Positions 42,937 through 53,404 of a stretch of 64,000 nucleotides of DNA are shown here, in pieces. Each line of letters begins with the position of its first letter. The stretch's first letter is position 1. The notes beneath the pieces were generated by a model, which did not search any database, was not told the origin of the DNA, and saw only the letters and a program-made list of their open reading frames with translations. Location: contig LLEY01000066.1 of NCBI GenBank assembly GCA_001414485.1, forward strand, positions 248,001 to 312,000, in the 5' to 3' direction. Source of the stretch: Calycina herbarum (Eukaryota; Ascomycota; Leotiomycetes; Helotiales; Pezizellaceae). The translations under genes and the position numbers were made by a program.

Positions 42937-44535
42937 TGCTCCTGCCTCGTCAGGAATAAGGGAGTCGCATTAGAAGCTCCTTGTCCAGGCTACGAAACGT
43001 ATCGTGATACAAAAAGGCTGCGGAGACGAAAAGCATTTGGGCGGCTGTGGGTGATATGATACTTCTATACCAGAAATTCATTGCCAGCTGCTGCATGGTG
43101 AGAGAGAGCGGTAGTGACCGTTGGGAGCTTGTCATTGGATGAAGGGCAGTGAGGGGGCCGGAGTGAGGGCTGCAGTGGGTGGCAGTTGGGTGGAGGGGAG
43201 CTGTCCGGGTCAGGAACGTGCATGAGGGAGTAACCCAAGAAGGACTCGATTGGGACCAGAATAGCGACGGCAACAAGTGCAGCTGGCAGCAGTGGGTGAT
43301 GTGATGGGACGAGGAGGAAGTGAGGGTGTCGAGAGGTGCAGAATGGTGGCTGAAGATGGGGGCGGATAACGCACACTCATCCTCGGGTGTTCCCTCACTG
43401 CAGCATTTTCCCCCAAACAAGACTCTCGTTGGCTGCCATTTAAGCGCCTGCTGGGATGTCAAAAGATCCACCTCGAAAGGCACATCCCGGATTGGCAGAG
43501 GCAGATCGTCTTGCCTGTCGGTGCACATATCACATTTTCCCCCGCTGTCAATAAAATGCGACCATCCCACTCACCGTGGTGGTCACTTCCAATCCCCTCG
43601 CTTTCCTTAAATCCAAATTCATGCGCCTCCAACGGACGAGGAAACAAAACTGATTTGCAACTGGATCTTCACAATAAACGAATTGTGATCATCCGTGCAC
43701 ATCACGCTCTAGTCGCTGACGAGATTGTGATGAAGAAGCTCATAAGTCGGAATCCCCTCCTTTTCCCAATTCAGCTTTTATTGAATGTTGCAAAAGATAC
43801 GCTACGATGGTGACTCCAGTGATCATTGCTTGCTGCGGGATGTCTGTTGTGGGGTGCTGATATCAAGTGGAATTGAAGCAATCGCGTGCACTCAAAGTGG
43901 ATCTCGTGGGGTTGGCCTTGGTGCTTCATTTTGTGATGGCATTCAATGATCGACCGAGGGCGCTTATGTTGGTACTGCGTCAATTTTGGTTACCCCAATA
44001 TCCGGTTCATTGGAGTGCTTTTGAAACTGCCTCAAGAAATCCGCCGATTTCGGGTTCGATGTTTTGGGGGTAAGCCTGGATGTTCAGGTGATCTCGTGTT
44101 TCTGCAGGCAGGAAGAACATTTCGGATCTGTCTGAGATTGGACGGAGGTTCGTCCTATTAATATCCAATTGAAGATCAAGTTAGGCTTCCTTCGTGCATC
44201 CGAACTGCGGTTTCAGTCTTCAGGTTGAGTCAGTCGGGCGTTTGATTCCCTATCAACCTTATTTTCAAAGTATCCTCAAAGACAAAGTCAAATCACGCGA
44301 GCTATTCGGTATCCATTTCTGTTCTACACGATCCAGTGCTAAAGAAGAGTATTGGTCGACTTCTAATCAATTCAAAGACAAGTTTCATTCGTTGTAATTA
44401 TCTGTGTACAAATTATTTTCTGACTCTAAAATTAATGGGATGCGAAGCCTGCATCTCAGCTAAGATATTTATTCTGTCCTCCCATCTTCCATTTCAAATC
44501 TGTAATGCTGTCAGGGCTGGTGTGAACCCTCCATC
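42937..44535. other. Intergenic, no gene recognised
   Basis: Overlapping short frames on both strands (for example 42950-43570 minus) are low-complexity His/Pro/Ser-rich readings without family resemblance. It is probably the 5' region of the membrane protein gene at 41461-42936. Confidence 0.4.
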
Positions 44536-44856
44536 ATGTCGGGGAAACGAGCACGTCTCCAAACGTACGTTTTGAATACCCCAAGTGAGATCACACACTA
44601 ATGTGATGGCAGGATACTTAGCGACCAGAAGTACTCGGACGTCCAAATCCATTGCCATGAAAAGGTCTTCCACGTTCACAAGGCCGTTATCTGCCCCCAG
44701 AGCAGCTTTTTGGAAAAGAAAGAAGAGAAAGAAAACCTCCACCCAGCATCTACTTCTACTCTAATTCACAGATCCTACTTCTTAATTGCACATAATCTGT
44801 CCCTCTCTCCGTCCACGAATCAACTTTTTCAATTTCGACACCAAAGTAAGTATTGA
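44536..44856 (+). pseudogene. BTB/POZ-domain gene fragment
   Basis: Exon 1 (44536-44564) encodes MSGKRARLQ. A 48-nt intron (donor GTACGT, branch ACTAATG, acceptor GGCAG) leads to exon 2 (44613-44856). The spliced frame gives ILSDQKYSDVQIHCHEK, then VFHVHKAVICPQSSF, the opening of a fungal BTB/POZ domain (YSD+.I...-.F.VHKAV.C..S.FF). After SSF the sequence changes to Lys/Glu-rich and then Ser/Thr-rich residues without the rest of the BTB fold, and stops after 90 aa. It appears to be the 5' end of a BTB gene cut off by unrelated sequence. A GTAAGT near the stop could be a further donor, but no exon beyond it is recognisable. Confidence 0.65.
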
Positions 44857-46013
44857 CAGTAAATCGTTTCTCTCATTTCTCTCGTCAACTTGACTATCCC
44901 CAAATCAACCAAACACGTTCTCCTCATTCTCACACCTCAATCTCAAACCTCAAGTTTCTCGTTCTACACACCTTAAAGCTGCCGTGCCGTTCTCGCTCTT
45001 CTTCTCTTTGCCTCCATTCCTTCTTCTCAGCCCTCTGTTGGGCAATGCAGTAGTATTTAAACTCCTCTCACTTCAGGAGTTGTCGAAACACCCTCTATTC
45101 AGAAGAAATAAAAGTTAAATAGTAAAAACACTCTTAGTTTGCCCTATTTTTTATAAGCGATGAATTATGCTTGTGGTTATAGTTGTTTAGTAACTGCCGG
45201 CCGATATAATCCGGGTGTCGCCTTAGAGAAGGTCTCACTGTCACGTATTACTTTCTAGTACTTAACCCCTAGAATTACTTAACGTATAATTATAACTACT
45301 GTAAAGAAATCTCCTACTTTTTATTATTACTAGGTATAGAGATGTTAAACTTAGAGGAGGATAATACCTTGACTGAAAATAATATACTAGAAACGATTCT
45401 ATAAAAAAATGCTCTTAGTTCGCTTAGTTATATTAACTTCCTCCTTATTTTTATAGTAATAATATTTTCTCCATACATGGGATTTCAATTCGATGAGAAG
45501 AAAGAATTCGACAGTGAGGTCTTTTAGAGTATTTTTTGTGGGTTTGTTTTAAGGGATTCAATCGTTGTTAAGGAGCGTGTATTTCGAAATCCTATCTTTT
45601 CGACTTGACTATCTCTCAACGTGCCAAAAATGGGGTAGCTTTTTCCTGTCTCCAGCCAATATGCAGCAGAGCTTGTTTGATATCGATATTTTCTAGCACT
45701 ATGAACAATGTTCCACGAACGTTTTTCTAGTTAGCCGAATCCTGAGGATGAAGCTCCCGGGACAACCTGGACATCTCGAAAATTCGTCAGTAAAGAAGCA
45801 AAGAGTCTTCTTTATGCAAATTTACATGATGATCTAAGATTGGATTCATGTAAGAATTTTCCGGTGCTTCATCTTTTATTTCATTCAACATTCCGTCTCT
45901 CCATACACCTCATCCAGTCAGACAGCCAGTAGAACCAACTCGTAAGTTCTCACCACCACTACTATCTAACAAGGCCAAGCAACCAACAACAACCATGTCC
46001 ACCCAACAGCATC
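44857..46013. other. Intergenic; AT-rich relic at about 45110-45480
   Basis: The AT-rich, TA-rich part resembles RIP-decayed repeat sequence and interrupts more balanced DNA. Similar words (CTCTTAGTT followed by GC/AT) occur at about 45130 and 45411 in direct orientation, possibly the edges of a decayed element, but no target duplication is clear. No gene is supported. Confidence 0.45.
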
Positions 46014-46403
46014 TTATCTTCCTGCAGTCATGCCCATCAATCCCCACAACGCAATCAAGCTAGCACTCGAAGCCCTCGCAGCGCCAGTTCTCCATCCACT
46101 TTCTTTCCAACACACATACCCATCGACGATCGCAAGCCATGCCATGGATGCGCAAACAATATCCATAGCCTCGAAATGATTTCCTAGATATAATCCCCAA
46201 AGTGCAACTCCGGTCATGGTGACACGTGCTGAACCCACAATCATAGGGCTTTCTCTTCTTTTTGAACTCGAAAACGAATCCCGATGCCTCTCGCTGATAG
46301 CACCCACCGAAAGATGCAATAATACATTCTTTGGCAACAGAAAACCCTGAGGTTGCCCCAGTTTTATAAATTGGTCACATGAAACTCCAGCCATGATCAC
46401 CAT
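46014..46403 (-). CDS. Small DUF4267-like membrane protein, possibly truncated
   Basis: Open frame of 129 codons. The C-terminal two thirds look like a small multi-helix membrane protein of the DUF4267 type: an MTGVALWGLYLGNHFEAMD helix, then MAWLAIVDGYVCW (the VDG motif sits at the end of a helix), then a last helix LIALWGLMGMTAGR. The N-terminal part (GQPQGFLLPKNVLL) is shorter than usual for this family, so the 5' end may be missing. Its ATG overlaps the start of an opposite-strand frame at 46393, which makes both starts suspect. No function is known for the family. Confidence 0.45.
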   Translation of the reverse strand: MVIMAGVSCDQFIKLGQPQGFLLPKNVLLHLSVGAISERHRDSFSSSKRRESPMIVGSARVTMTGVALWGLYLGNHFEAMDIVCASMAWLAIVDGYVCWKESGWRTGAARASSASLIALWGLMGMTAGR

Positions 46404-46932
46404 CTATGAAACATTATCTCACGTCTCGCGCCAAGTATATGTCGATACGATCAATTCGTCTTTTCTCTATCGTCTTGCAGAATTCGAATTCCATAATTCA
46501 CGCATGATGAATAACTACCTCAACGCCATCAACCCAATGTATCTACCACAAGTTCAACACATAACACTTCACCCAGACAACAAAAGCACAGTTCCTAAAA
46601 TTTCTTCGACGCTTCTTCAGGGTCTCGCATTATTAACTCGTAACCGGCCTCTTATCATCAAGATATACATATTGGTTCCCCTCAGCTTCCATAGAAGGAC
46701 ATGGCAGTCATGGTGTTGCTTTGACTACACAAAAGTCCATTCAAAGTTTCTCGAACCTTATCGGAAACTGAATTGGGGGTTGTTAGATGGGCTACAGAGT
46801 CTCAATATGGAATTTTATTATTGGAAGGATTCCAAGGAAGTGGCAACGCCCGTTAGTAACGATGATGCAGTCCTTTTAGCATCCAACAAAGAAATGAGTA
46901 GTTTGATAAAAAAAATCAGGTACGGGATCTAG
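46393..46932 (+). CDS. Conserved fungal hypothetical protein, probably lacking its N-terminus
   Basis: Open frame of 179 aa starting MITIYETLSHVSRQVYVD. The LSHVSRQVY...SSFLYRLAEFEF pattern followed by a LPQVQHITL strand resembles fungal F-box/2EXR-like proteins. In those the motif normally follows a leucine-rich LP.E.R..IY segment, which is absent here. The reading frame is free of stops and compositionally protein-like. I infer a 5'-truncated gene fragment; a short intact gene is the alternative. Confidence 0.4.
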   Translation: MITIYETLSHVSRQVYVDTINSSFLYRLAEFEFHNSRMMNNYLNAINPMYLPQVQHITLHPDNKSTVPKISSTLLQGLALLTRNRPLIIKIYILVPLSFHRRTWQSWCCFDYTKVHSKFLEPYRKLNWGLLDGLQSLNMEFYYWKDSKEVATPVSNDDAVLLASNKEMSSLIKKIRYGI

Positions 46933-47112
46933 AAATAGTACTCGTTGTGTTAAGCTTTTGGGATCTCGGGAAGGACTTCTGCTTAAAGAGATGGAGTCTT
47001 ATTAAAGATGTGGAGTAAATTCTGGAGATGTCGATTATCTTTACAGAGAAATTAGTAGAATCAATTAGCTACATAGGCCATCAAGGCGACCAAGTTAATT
47101 GTTCCTGATACC
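46933..47112. other. Short spacer
   Basis: Convergent 3' flanks of the fragment ending at 46932 and the SDR gene ending at 47113; no feature is seen. Confidence 0.5.
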
Positions 47113-48125
47113 TTAGATCAATTTCACACCCCCGTCTATTTCCACAACGCTTCCTGAGGACGATCTCGGAGTTAGTATTGCCCTTTTTAGAAGTATGTTT
47201 GAGGAAACGAGGACAGAATAGGGGTGTCTGAGGAGGAAGTGGGTTATCTTTGGAGGAAATGGCGTCTCAATCCTCTCGAAACAACCCGAAAGAGGGAAAA
47301 ATAACTCGGAGAATACCCACCATTTATATACCTAGCCTCTTCACTCATCAAAAATGCTACTAAATCAGCAACCTCATCCGCAGTCCCCAATCTCCCTAAA
47401 CTAGTTGCATCAACCATCGTCTTCACAGCTTCCTTTCCAGCTAGCACACCGGCATTTGTTGGTGTATCAATATATCCCGGTGCCACAATATTGGTCCGAA
47501 TTCCTTTTGGTCCAAGTTCCAAAGCCATGCTTTTGCTGAATCCAATGATTGCGTATTTTGTAGCACAATAAATAGCCATTTCCTTCTTGGGTCGAACGCC
47601 GCAGATGGAAGAAACATTTACATAGCTACCACCTGGACTTGTCATGTATGGAATTGTTGCTTGGATCCGTTAGCGAAACGACATTTTGAGGGTAAGGGAG
47701 AGAAAAACCTTTCGTGATATTATAAACACCTTTCACATTGGCATTCATAAGCTTATCGAAGTACTCATCGCTCGTTTCGATGAGTTCGTATGCGGTAGGA
47801 TTGATGCCCGCACAGTTGAAAACGTGATCGATACGACTGAATATTGTCGTGATTTCGCCAATGCGAATCAATATGTCTTTCTTATTTGTGACGTCTAGAA
47901 CACCCGTATAATGTGGGTTTCCACCGCAGAGCTTGTATGTTTCTGCACAGCTATGAACATCGAGATCTGTGATGGCGAGTTGTGCTCCAAGTGAGTGGAG
48001 TCTAATAGCTGTTGCCCGCCTAGTTTCTGGCTTAGTAAAGTATTCTGTGATTCTTGAAGTACTTACCCGATTCCACTTCCTCCACCAGTAATTAGAATGA
48101 CTTTACCCTTGAGACTTGAAGACAT
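47113..48125 (-). CDS. Short-chain dehydrogenase/reductase (classical, 249 aa)
   Basis: Four exons (48125-48067, 48019-47709, 47659-47321, 47153-47113) join to 249 aa, the canonical classical-SDR length. Introns are 47, 49 and 167 nt; donors are GTAAGT, GTTTTT and GTGGGT. Motifs: cofactor turn TGGGSGIG (about 13-20), LDVTN, NCAG (88-91), catalytic serine in NVSS (S141), Y154-x3-K158 in YCATK, PGYIDTP after the active site, and a C-terminal INGSVVEIDGG obtained only by splicing out the last intron. A D38 after the second strand suggests NAD(H). The substrate is unknown. The next gene rightwards is a paralog sharing the first intron position. Confidence 0.88.
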
Positions 48126-49189
48126 TTTAGTGGTACTGAAAGCTTATCGGGGTGGAATGTTGGAGGTTAGGATAAGTAGGTTCAATTAGGGAAGAGTGGG
48201 CTGATCACGAGATGCGACACGGATTATCGGAACTCACTTGTTGATTGATAACGAAACGGAAACTAACTTTACGCAACTCTGAAATGAATCTATTGCGTTC
48301 TAGTTAAGATTCAGTATTTTTTCTGTAGGCTGAGAGTGGTTTCTCTGTCCTCGAAAGCTTGCTTTGGTGTCAGATACGTGATCATCTCTTCTGATAGGTA
48401 AATAATTCGTCTCCCCCGCCTGAATATCAGGTGATTAAATCATTGACACTGATTCCTTACTGGAATGGCTAAAAAAGAAAGGTTATGGAAACCCCTTGCA
48501 ACGTGATAGTAAAACCCCCTTTGCCTCCCGATTTACTCTTCCGAACCCCTCGTGCCCCAACACCCTGTCCTCTAAGCTGTTCAAAATCTTAGGGAAAATG
48601 CAATGTGAAATTCCAAATAGAACTAACTGTAGACAATCAATTATTCTTCAAAAATGAGTCAAAGATTGTCGTACTCGACCTAGGTGCAAATTACTCGCTT
48701 GTTTTCGGGGGGTAAAGAGAAGCGAATGATAGCTTCTCCAGGACACACGCAAGAAGCCACACAAGATTTTTAAGCACTGTTTGATCATTAAATTATCAAA
48801 AGCAATTTCTCAGTAGGATAGTACTTCACTAGAGGAAAGATAATCCTCTACCATTCTCATACTTCAATCTGTTCCGTTTCCCTCCTAGTTTTGAAATTGA
48901 GATTGTAATTATTTGATTCGAAGAAAGGATGTGACACAGGCGCGATGCTGAAATTGCTTGCTGACCGGCGAACTTTGGAGTATAAATAAAATTGAGGGAG
49001 AAGCGTTTTGATTGTTAGTCAGAAGCAGATATAAGTGTGGCAGATAGTCACTTTAAACGGGTATATTTTATGAAGGCATAGCATACTCCCTATTAGAATG
49101 AAATCTTTTGAGTAGTTTGCTTCAAGTTTGTATTTTTGCTCTAGTCTCTAAGATACAACCCATTTTTCCACCACGTTCAGGCTCGAAGT
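48126..49189. other. Intergenic region upstream of the first SDR gene
   Basis: The 5' region of the SDR gene. A segment at about 48360-48410 containing TCAGATACGTGATCATCTCTTCTGATAGG-like sequence is similar to one upstream of the second SDR gene at about 50090-50135. No gene is supported. Confidence 0.5.
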
Positions 49190-49948
49190 TCAATGCTGCT
49201 CAAGCCACTTTTCGAAGTTTTCGACCACATTTACAGCATTGAATTGTAATTGGGGATATTCCAATTCCAACGCTACAATGACCCGACTGGCAACCTTCTC
49301 ATCCGTCTTCTCAACGTCCTCAACAATTTTGGAATCCTCATAGGCTCGTTGAACCAAGATCATGCGAATATCTTTCTCACGGAGTGGTTCCTCCATAGAG
49401 CTGAGCATGTCTCTGGCAGCAGAATTGATGTGGTGGTAGATGCCCTTGCTTACCAAATCACCATTTATTGAATGGATGTTGACAAAACTGCCGCGGGGAG
49501 CGATGCATGGACACCAGGTTTTGTAAAGGAACAATATCGCTTTCAGATTCTTGTCTACAATAGCTTGTATGAAATCTTCGGACAGAGTCTCAAGCTGGTA
49601 GGGTACTGGGTTCAATGAGGAGCAGTTGACGATGCAGTCAAGAGGCGGCTCAGGGCGTCTCAAATCCTTGATTTTCGCCACCACTAACTTCAAAGCTTCT
49701 TCGTTGTAGGTTTCGTCGAAGGTGATATGTTCCTTGTTGTTTCCACACAGAGAGAGGGTTTCTTTGACGTCGTTCGCGTCGTCGTCATAAAGTATGAGTT
49801 TTGCACCTTTCTCCTTGAGCTTGATAGCGACTAGACGTCTGTAAAGTAATTTTAGCGGTTTCAACATAGTATACGTATAGAGTTCTTACCCTACGCCAGT
49901 TCCAGCACCAGTGATAAAAAACGTCTTATCTTTTAAAAGGGAGGACAT
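49190..49948 (-). CDS. SDR-like protein lacking the catalytic lysine (probable pseudoenzyme)
   Basis: Two exons (49948-49890, 49838-49190) join to 235 aa; the intron is 51 nt with donor GTAAGA. The first exon is 59 nt and splits the last glycine codon of the cofactor motif, exactly as in the neighbouring SDR gene, so the two are tandem duplicates. The cofactor turn is TGAGTGVG, acceptable. The NCAG block has become NCSS (91-94). The serine strand reads VNIHSI (S143 kept). The tyrosine is present (Y154), but the lysine at 158 is asparagine (YHHIN). The post-active-site PG motif is also lost. Since Lys positions the nicotinamide and lowers the Tyr pKa, dehydrogenase activity is unlikely. The open frame and intact splice sites suggest it is still expressed, perhaps as a binding or partner protein. 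Confidence 0.75.
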
Positions 49949-50537
49949 CTTGATAGAGCTGTGCTGAATGACGTGATTGCAAGGTCTTGCTGTGGAAAAC
50001 GAACTCAAGAAATGAATGCAGAGAAACTCTAATAGCTACGTTAGCTCACCTAGTTATATCGTATCTTGAAAGGTTTGTTCTCTCAGAAGGTTGATTTGCT
50101 ATCAGATATGTGACTGCCTCATCTGATGAGTAGAACATCTTTATCAACTGAGCATTTGAAAATATTATGTTAATTGGTCATAAGGATATCCTAAGCACTG
50201 CGGCTCAGTGTGATATTATTGAGTAATCTACTAACAAACTAACAAACCTTGCTTGAGTTTGCTGTATGTCATCCCTCGTTTGAATAGGTGGCAAAGAAAA
50301 CACAAAGCTCATATGTAGCCACCACGAGTCATCGGATATATGCGATAGTACCAAATGTTGCTACAGAGCTTGGTATGTGTTTGTTGACCTTTCAGCTGAG
50401 AAGAGTTGAAATGAAGTGAGATGGCACGGGAATATTGTACTGATGGTATCGTATTGAGTATTCTCGGGTAGTACCATTTGTAGAGTTGCATCGCCGTAAT
50501 ACCCTCAGAAACAAGACAAACGGCTCCCTCCTAGAGT
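49949..50537. other. Intergenic region upstream of the SDR-like gene
   Basis: The 5' region of the SDR-like gene and the 3' flank of the HET gene. It includes the TCAGATATGTGACTGCCTCATCTGATGAG-like segment at about 50098-50126. A possible last HET exon lies at about 50505-50526 (see the HET entry). Confidence 0.5.
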
Positions 50538-52562
50538 TCAACGAATACACATAGACTCCAAGCTATACTTACCTTCCTTGAGCCAATCCATTACCTCTCC
50601 GTCCATGACGCCGTGGATATAAGACTCCCCAATAAACCTGTAGGATTGACCATCCGCATTTTTTCTGAGAATTACAGGAACGCTACAACCAAGTAGAACA
50701 CAGACCGAATCCCCTCTCTCTACTCCAAGTCGCGCTAGTCCAAAATACCCCTTTGTAGTTGTGATCGGCAACCGACCGTTTCCGAGAGAATTTATACGTG
50801 CGAACGGATCGAAGGTCAATTTCCACTCAGGGGCCTTAGGTCTTTCTTCCATTTGATGCCAAAAGAAGGAGATGAGTTCTTGGCCACAAATCCGGAAGTC
50901 AGAGTTTGCATAAACCATCCAACAAAATCCTGTCTCGAACATATTGCTATCCTCGTCCATTTCCTCGGACCCAGGGGTGGCAATAACGCGGTCCAAAATA
51001 CGTGAACACGATTCAGAGATTAGGTCACCAAGAATGTCTCTGTTCGCAAAAAACGTACGCCAAATGGCATCTCGAACACCGAGTTCGCTGCCGTAGGGAT
51101 TGTTTGAGTGCTCAGATGGAATAAAATCAGAACGATTACTATCAGGAGTTCCGCGACCATCAATCTGATCTACTACAATCCCTTGGACGATAAGATCGTT
51201 AGCTCGAAAAGTCACCACCGCGGTTGAATCCTTGCTTGCTCCGTACGGTAAATTTGCTGTCATATCTGTCCCTACGCATATCCTTTCCGTCATATCTGGG
51301 ACCCATGAAGGCAATTCTCGGTCTCCATTAGAAATACCTTGACATGTGATAATATCAAGGCGTTTTGTGAAGCGGATGGCCATTTGTGCAAAGTCTTTGA
51401 AAATCTCGGCCTTCGATAGTGTATAATCCGGTTTGATCATTCTGGACAGTCGAGCGTCCATCAGTCCCAGAATGGCATACACCTTGTCCCTGGGGTCGGT
51501 TTGGTGCGAGGATCTACTCAACGCTAGCAACCGAGTCAGAACTAGATCCTTTCGTTCGTTGCTTAGAGAGTCAAGCCAGGAAAATTCTTGTATGCGTTCG
51601 AAAGCTGGCGTCCATCGCCGCATGTCGTCTTCGTCACCAAAATCTGGTGAGCCATACATCTCGTCGTAGTCTTCTATAAGTTTCGACATGAAGTTGTTGA
51701 GATCATAAGCACATGTACTAATCATGGCAATGAAGCGCGTCCAGCTGACATCACGATTTCCGCAGACTACTCTCACCCGCCAAGGATTACCTTGGCTCAG
51801 AGCAATTTCTTGGATGATCCAGAGTCTCGACCAATACGGTTGGGAGATCACACGGTATAAAGCAGCCCATGACCCAGTTGGAAATGTCCATCTATGCCGG
51901 GATGCTAGTTTGCCATGAGAGGACCATCCATCCCGTGTAGCAAGTAACTGTGGCTCAAAAGAGTTCAAAAGATCCATCGCTTTGTCGGTGTGATCGCTGA
52001 ATAAAGTAAACTCGCTGAAAGAAGCGTCTCCGAGCCATACAATAGACCCAAATGCATGCGAGTAGATATAGCCCATTCGAGAGACCTCGTGATTCCGTTC
52101 ATTGATATCACCCTGGTTAATACAAATAGCATCAATCCAAAGTCCCATTCTCTTAGATGAACTTTGCTTGGAATTAAGATAGTAACCCAAGAAACTGTAT
52201 AGATTTGCAGTAACCTGCATCACGCATCCATTGATAGTTATCGGCCAAGTTTGCGTGGAGTCTCCCCACGTATAGGATAATGTTGTGTAGTCACCCCACG
52301 TCCATCTACCAAAGTTTTCTTTTATAATTTGATGGTGAAGAAGCCTATCCCTCTCGGATTCGCGTGCTTGGAAGTCTTTGATATCCTCAATGCTCGAAAT
52401 GTTTTTTGGAACACCTGGCGTCGCATGATCATCGAGAGAAGCGTGTCGTAGCTCGAATTCGATATCTTCAATGGATGTAGAATGTGTATCACTGCTCCCT
52501 TGCTTGAAATACAGTAACCGAATCTCATTCCCAGTGGCAACAAGTGGTTGGTATTTAACCAT
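50538..52562 (-). CDS. HET-domain (heterokaryon incompatibility) protein
   Basis: Open frame of 674 aa, a normal size for this family, intact throughout. The HET domain (about residues 85-270) shows TTLSYTWGD, LWIDAICINQGDINERNHEVSRM, GSIVWLGDAS and WSRLWIIQEIAL. Further down, DPRDKVYAILGLM and LPSWVPD are the usual post-HET blocks, followed by the C-terminal domain common to these proteins. HET proteins mediate allorecognition and programmed cell death in filamentous ascomycetes. The unspliced C-terminus is LKEGKYSLESMCIR, but the codons there contain a consensus donor (GTAAGTATAG). An intron ending CTCTAG would give LKEGGSRLSCF instead, moving the stop downstream to about 50505. I cannot decide between the two. 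Confidence 0.9.
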   Translation of the reverse strand: MVKYQPLVATGNEIRLLYFKQGSSDTHSTSIEDIEFELRHASLDDHATPGVPKNISSIEDIKDFQARESERDRLLHHQIIKENFGRWTWGDYTTLSYTWGDSTQTWPITINGCVMQVTANLYSFLGYYLNSKQSSSKRMGLWIDAICINQGDINERNHEVSRMGYIYSHAFGSIVWLGDASFSEFTLFSDHTDKAMDLLNSFEPQLLATRDGWSSHGKLASRHRWTFPTGSWAALYRVISQPYWSRLWIIQEIALSQGNPWRVRVVCGNRDVSWTRFIAMISTCAYDLNNFMSKLIEDYDEMYGSPDFGDEDDMRRWTPAFERIQEFSWLDSLSNERKDLVLTRLLALSRSSHQTDPRDKVYAILGLMDARLSRMIKPDYTLSKAEIFKDFAQMAIRFTKRLDIITCQGISNGDRELPSWVPDMTERICVGTDMTANLPYGASKDSTAVVTFRANDLIVQGIVVDQIDGRGTPDSNRSDFIPSEHSNNPYGSELGVRDAIWRTFFANRDILGDLISESCSRILDRVIATPGSEEMDEDSNMFETGFCWMVYANSDFRICGQELISFFWHQMEERPKAPEWKLTFDPFARINSLGNGRLPITTTKGYFGLARLGVERGDSVCVLLGCSVPVILRKNADGQSYRFIGESYIHGVMDGEVMDWLKEGKYSLESMCIR

Positions 52563-53404
52563 GATGATTGACTTGGAAATTATCGTTGGTCAGTGGGAAT
52601 TTTTGTCATAAGGATCTCCACCTGAGCCTCAGGCATACTTGCATATATGCGTGACGATGTACTAGTAAGATAAAAGAAATGCTTAGCAGTGGTAAAGGAA
52701 CCTACATTCTATATATTTTGAAGTTACGATTTGTTTTGTCTTAGAGAATTAGCGACCTACTCGCTTATAAGCAACCGAACTCAAAAGGGGGTGATGTCAC
52801 CGATCTGAAACTACTGATACTATAGCTTACCTAAGATTCCACCACATTTGACTTGTATCAAACAACTAAATGCGAGCAGGTTCCGACAAATTTGTTAAGC
52901 CATTTTGTTGAAAACTGTTGAAATATATGGCGGAGACTCAGCTATTTATGCCTAGGGATGGCGCTGGTAACCACACCTAGTGAGTAGTCATGTGACTGAC
53001 ATATCCCTATTCACTTTCAACAAAAACTCTTCAATCCAAATTTCGAATTACTTCTCTACAATTCCTACATCTGCCTTGGCTTGGTTGTCCTTTCACAGCT
53101 CTCTTTTCGCCATCTCGGCCGCGCCTCTTGCAGCCGATAGACCCGAGCAGTGCCTTTCGATTCTTCGGTGACTATATTCCCCACGACTTCTTGGAACCTC
53201 TTAGGTATTCATAGAACAATCTCCGAAGAAAAATACCTTACTGAAATTCCCATGTCAAATTATGCTTCTGTCTGTACCAGTAGAACGTAAACCAATAGCT
53301 TTCTTTTCATCAGGAATCCCGAGTTTTCAGATCAAGCTTTCTTAAAGATTTACAAAGGCGACCCATCAGAAGGAGTTCTACCATGCCACTCGGGCTATTA
53401 TTGG
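52563..53404. other. Intergenic, containing a pseudogene tail
   Basis: The 5' region of the HET gene lies at the left. The right part (53046-53268) is a decayed copy of the 3' end of the gene at 55938-57228, described separately. Confidence 0.6.
53046..53268 (-). pseudogene. Decayed 3'-end copy of the Hsp70-like gene at 55938-57228
   Basis: On the minus strand this segment reads HGNFSKVFFFGDCS, then a stop, then loss of frame conservation, and later LSAARGAAEMAKRE. It matches the C-terminus of the neighbouring gene (HGNFSKIFLFGDCS ... LAARGASEMAKRA). Nucleotide similarity continues past the stop codon into the 3' flank (shared AATTACTTCTCTA and CTCTTTTCGCCATCTCGG words). Only the last 60 or so codons are represented. 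It sits just downstream of the GDSL gene, whereas the full copy sits upstream of it. Confidence 0.8.

Noticed and set aside
42950..43570. 206-codon minus-strand open frame upstream of the membrane protein gene
   Set aside because: His/Ser/Pro-rich low-complexity reading, with several other frames of similar length overlapping it; no family pattern.
49190..49948. SDR-like gene as a simple pseudogene
   Set aside because: The frame and splice sites are intact over 235 codons, so a pseudoenzyme fits better than decay.
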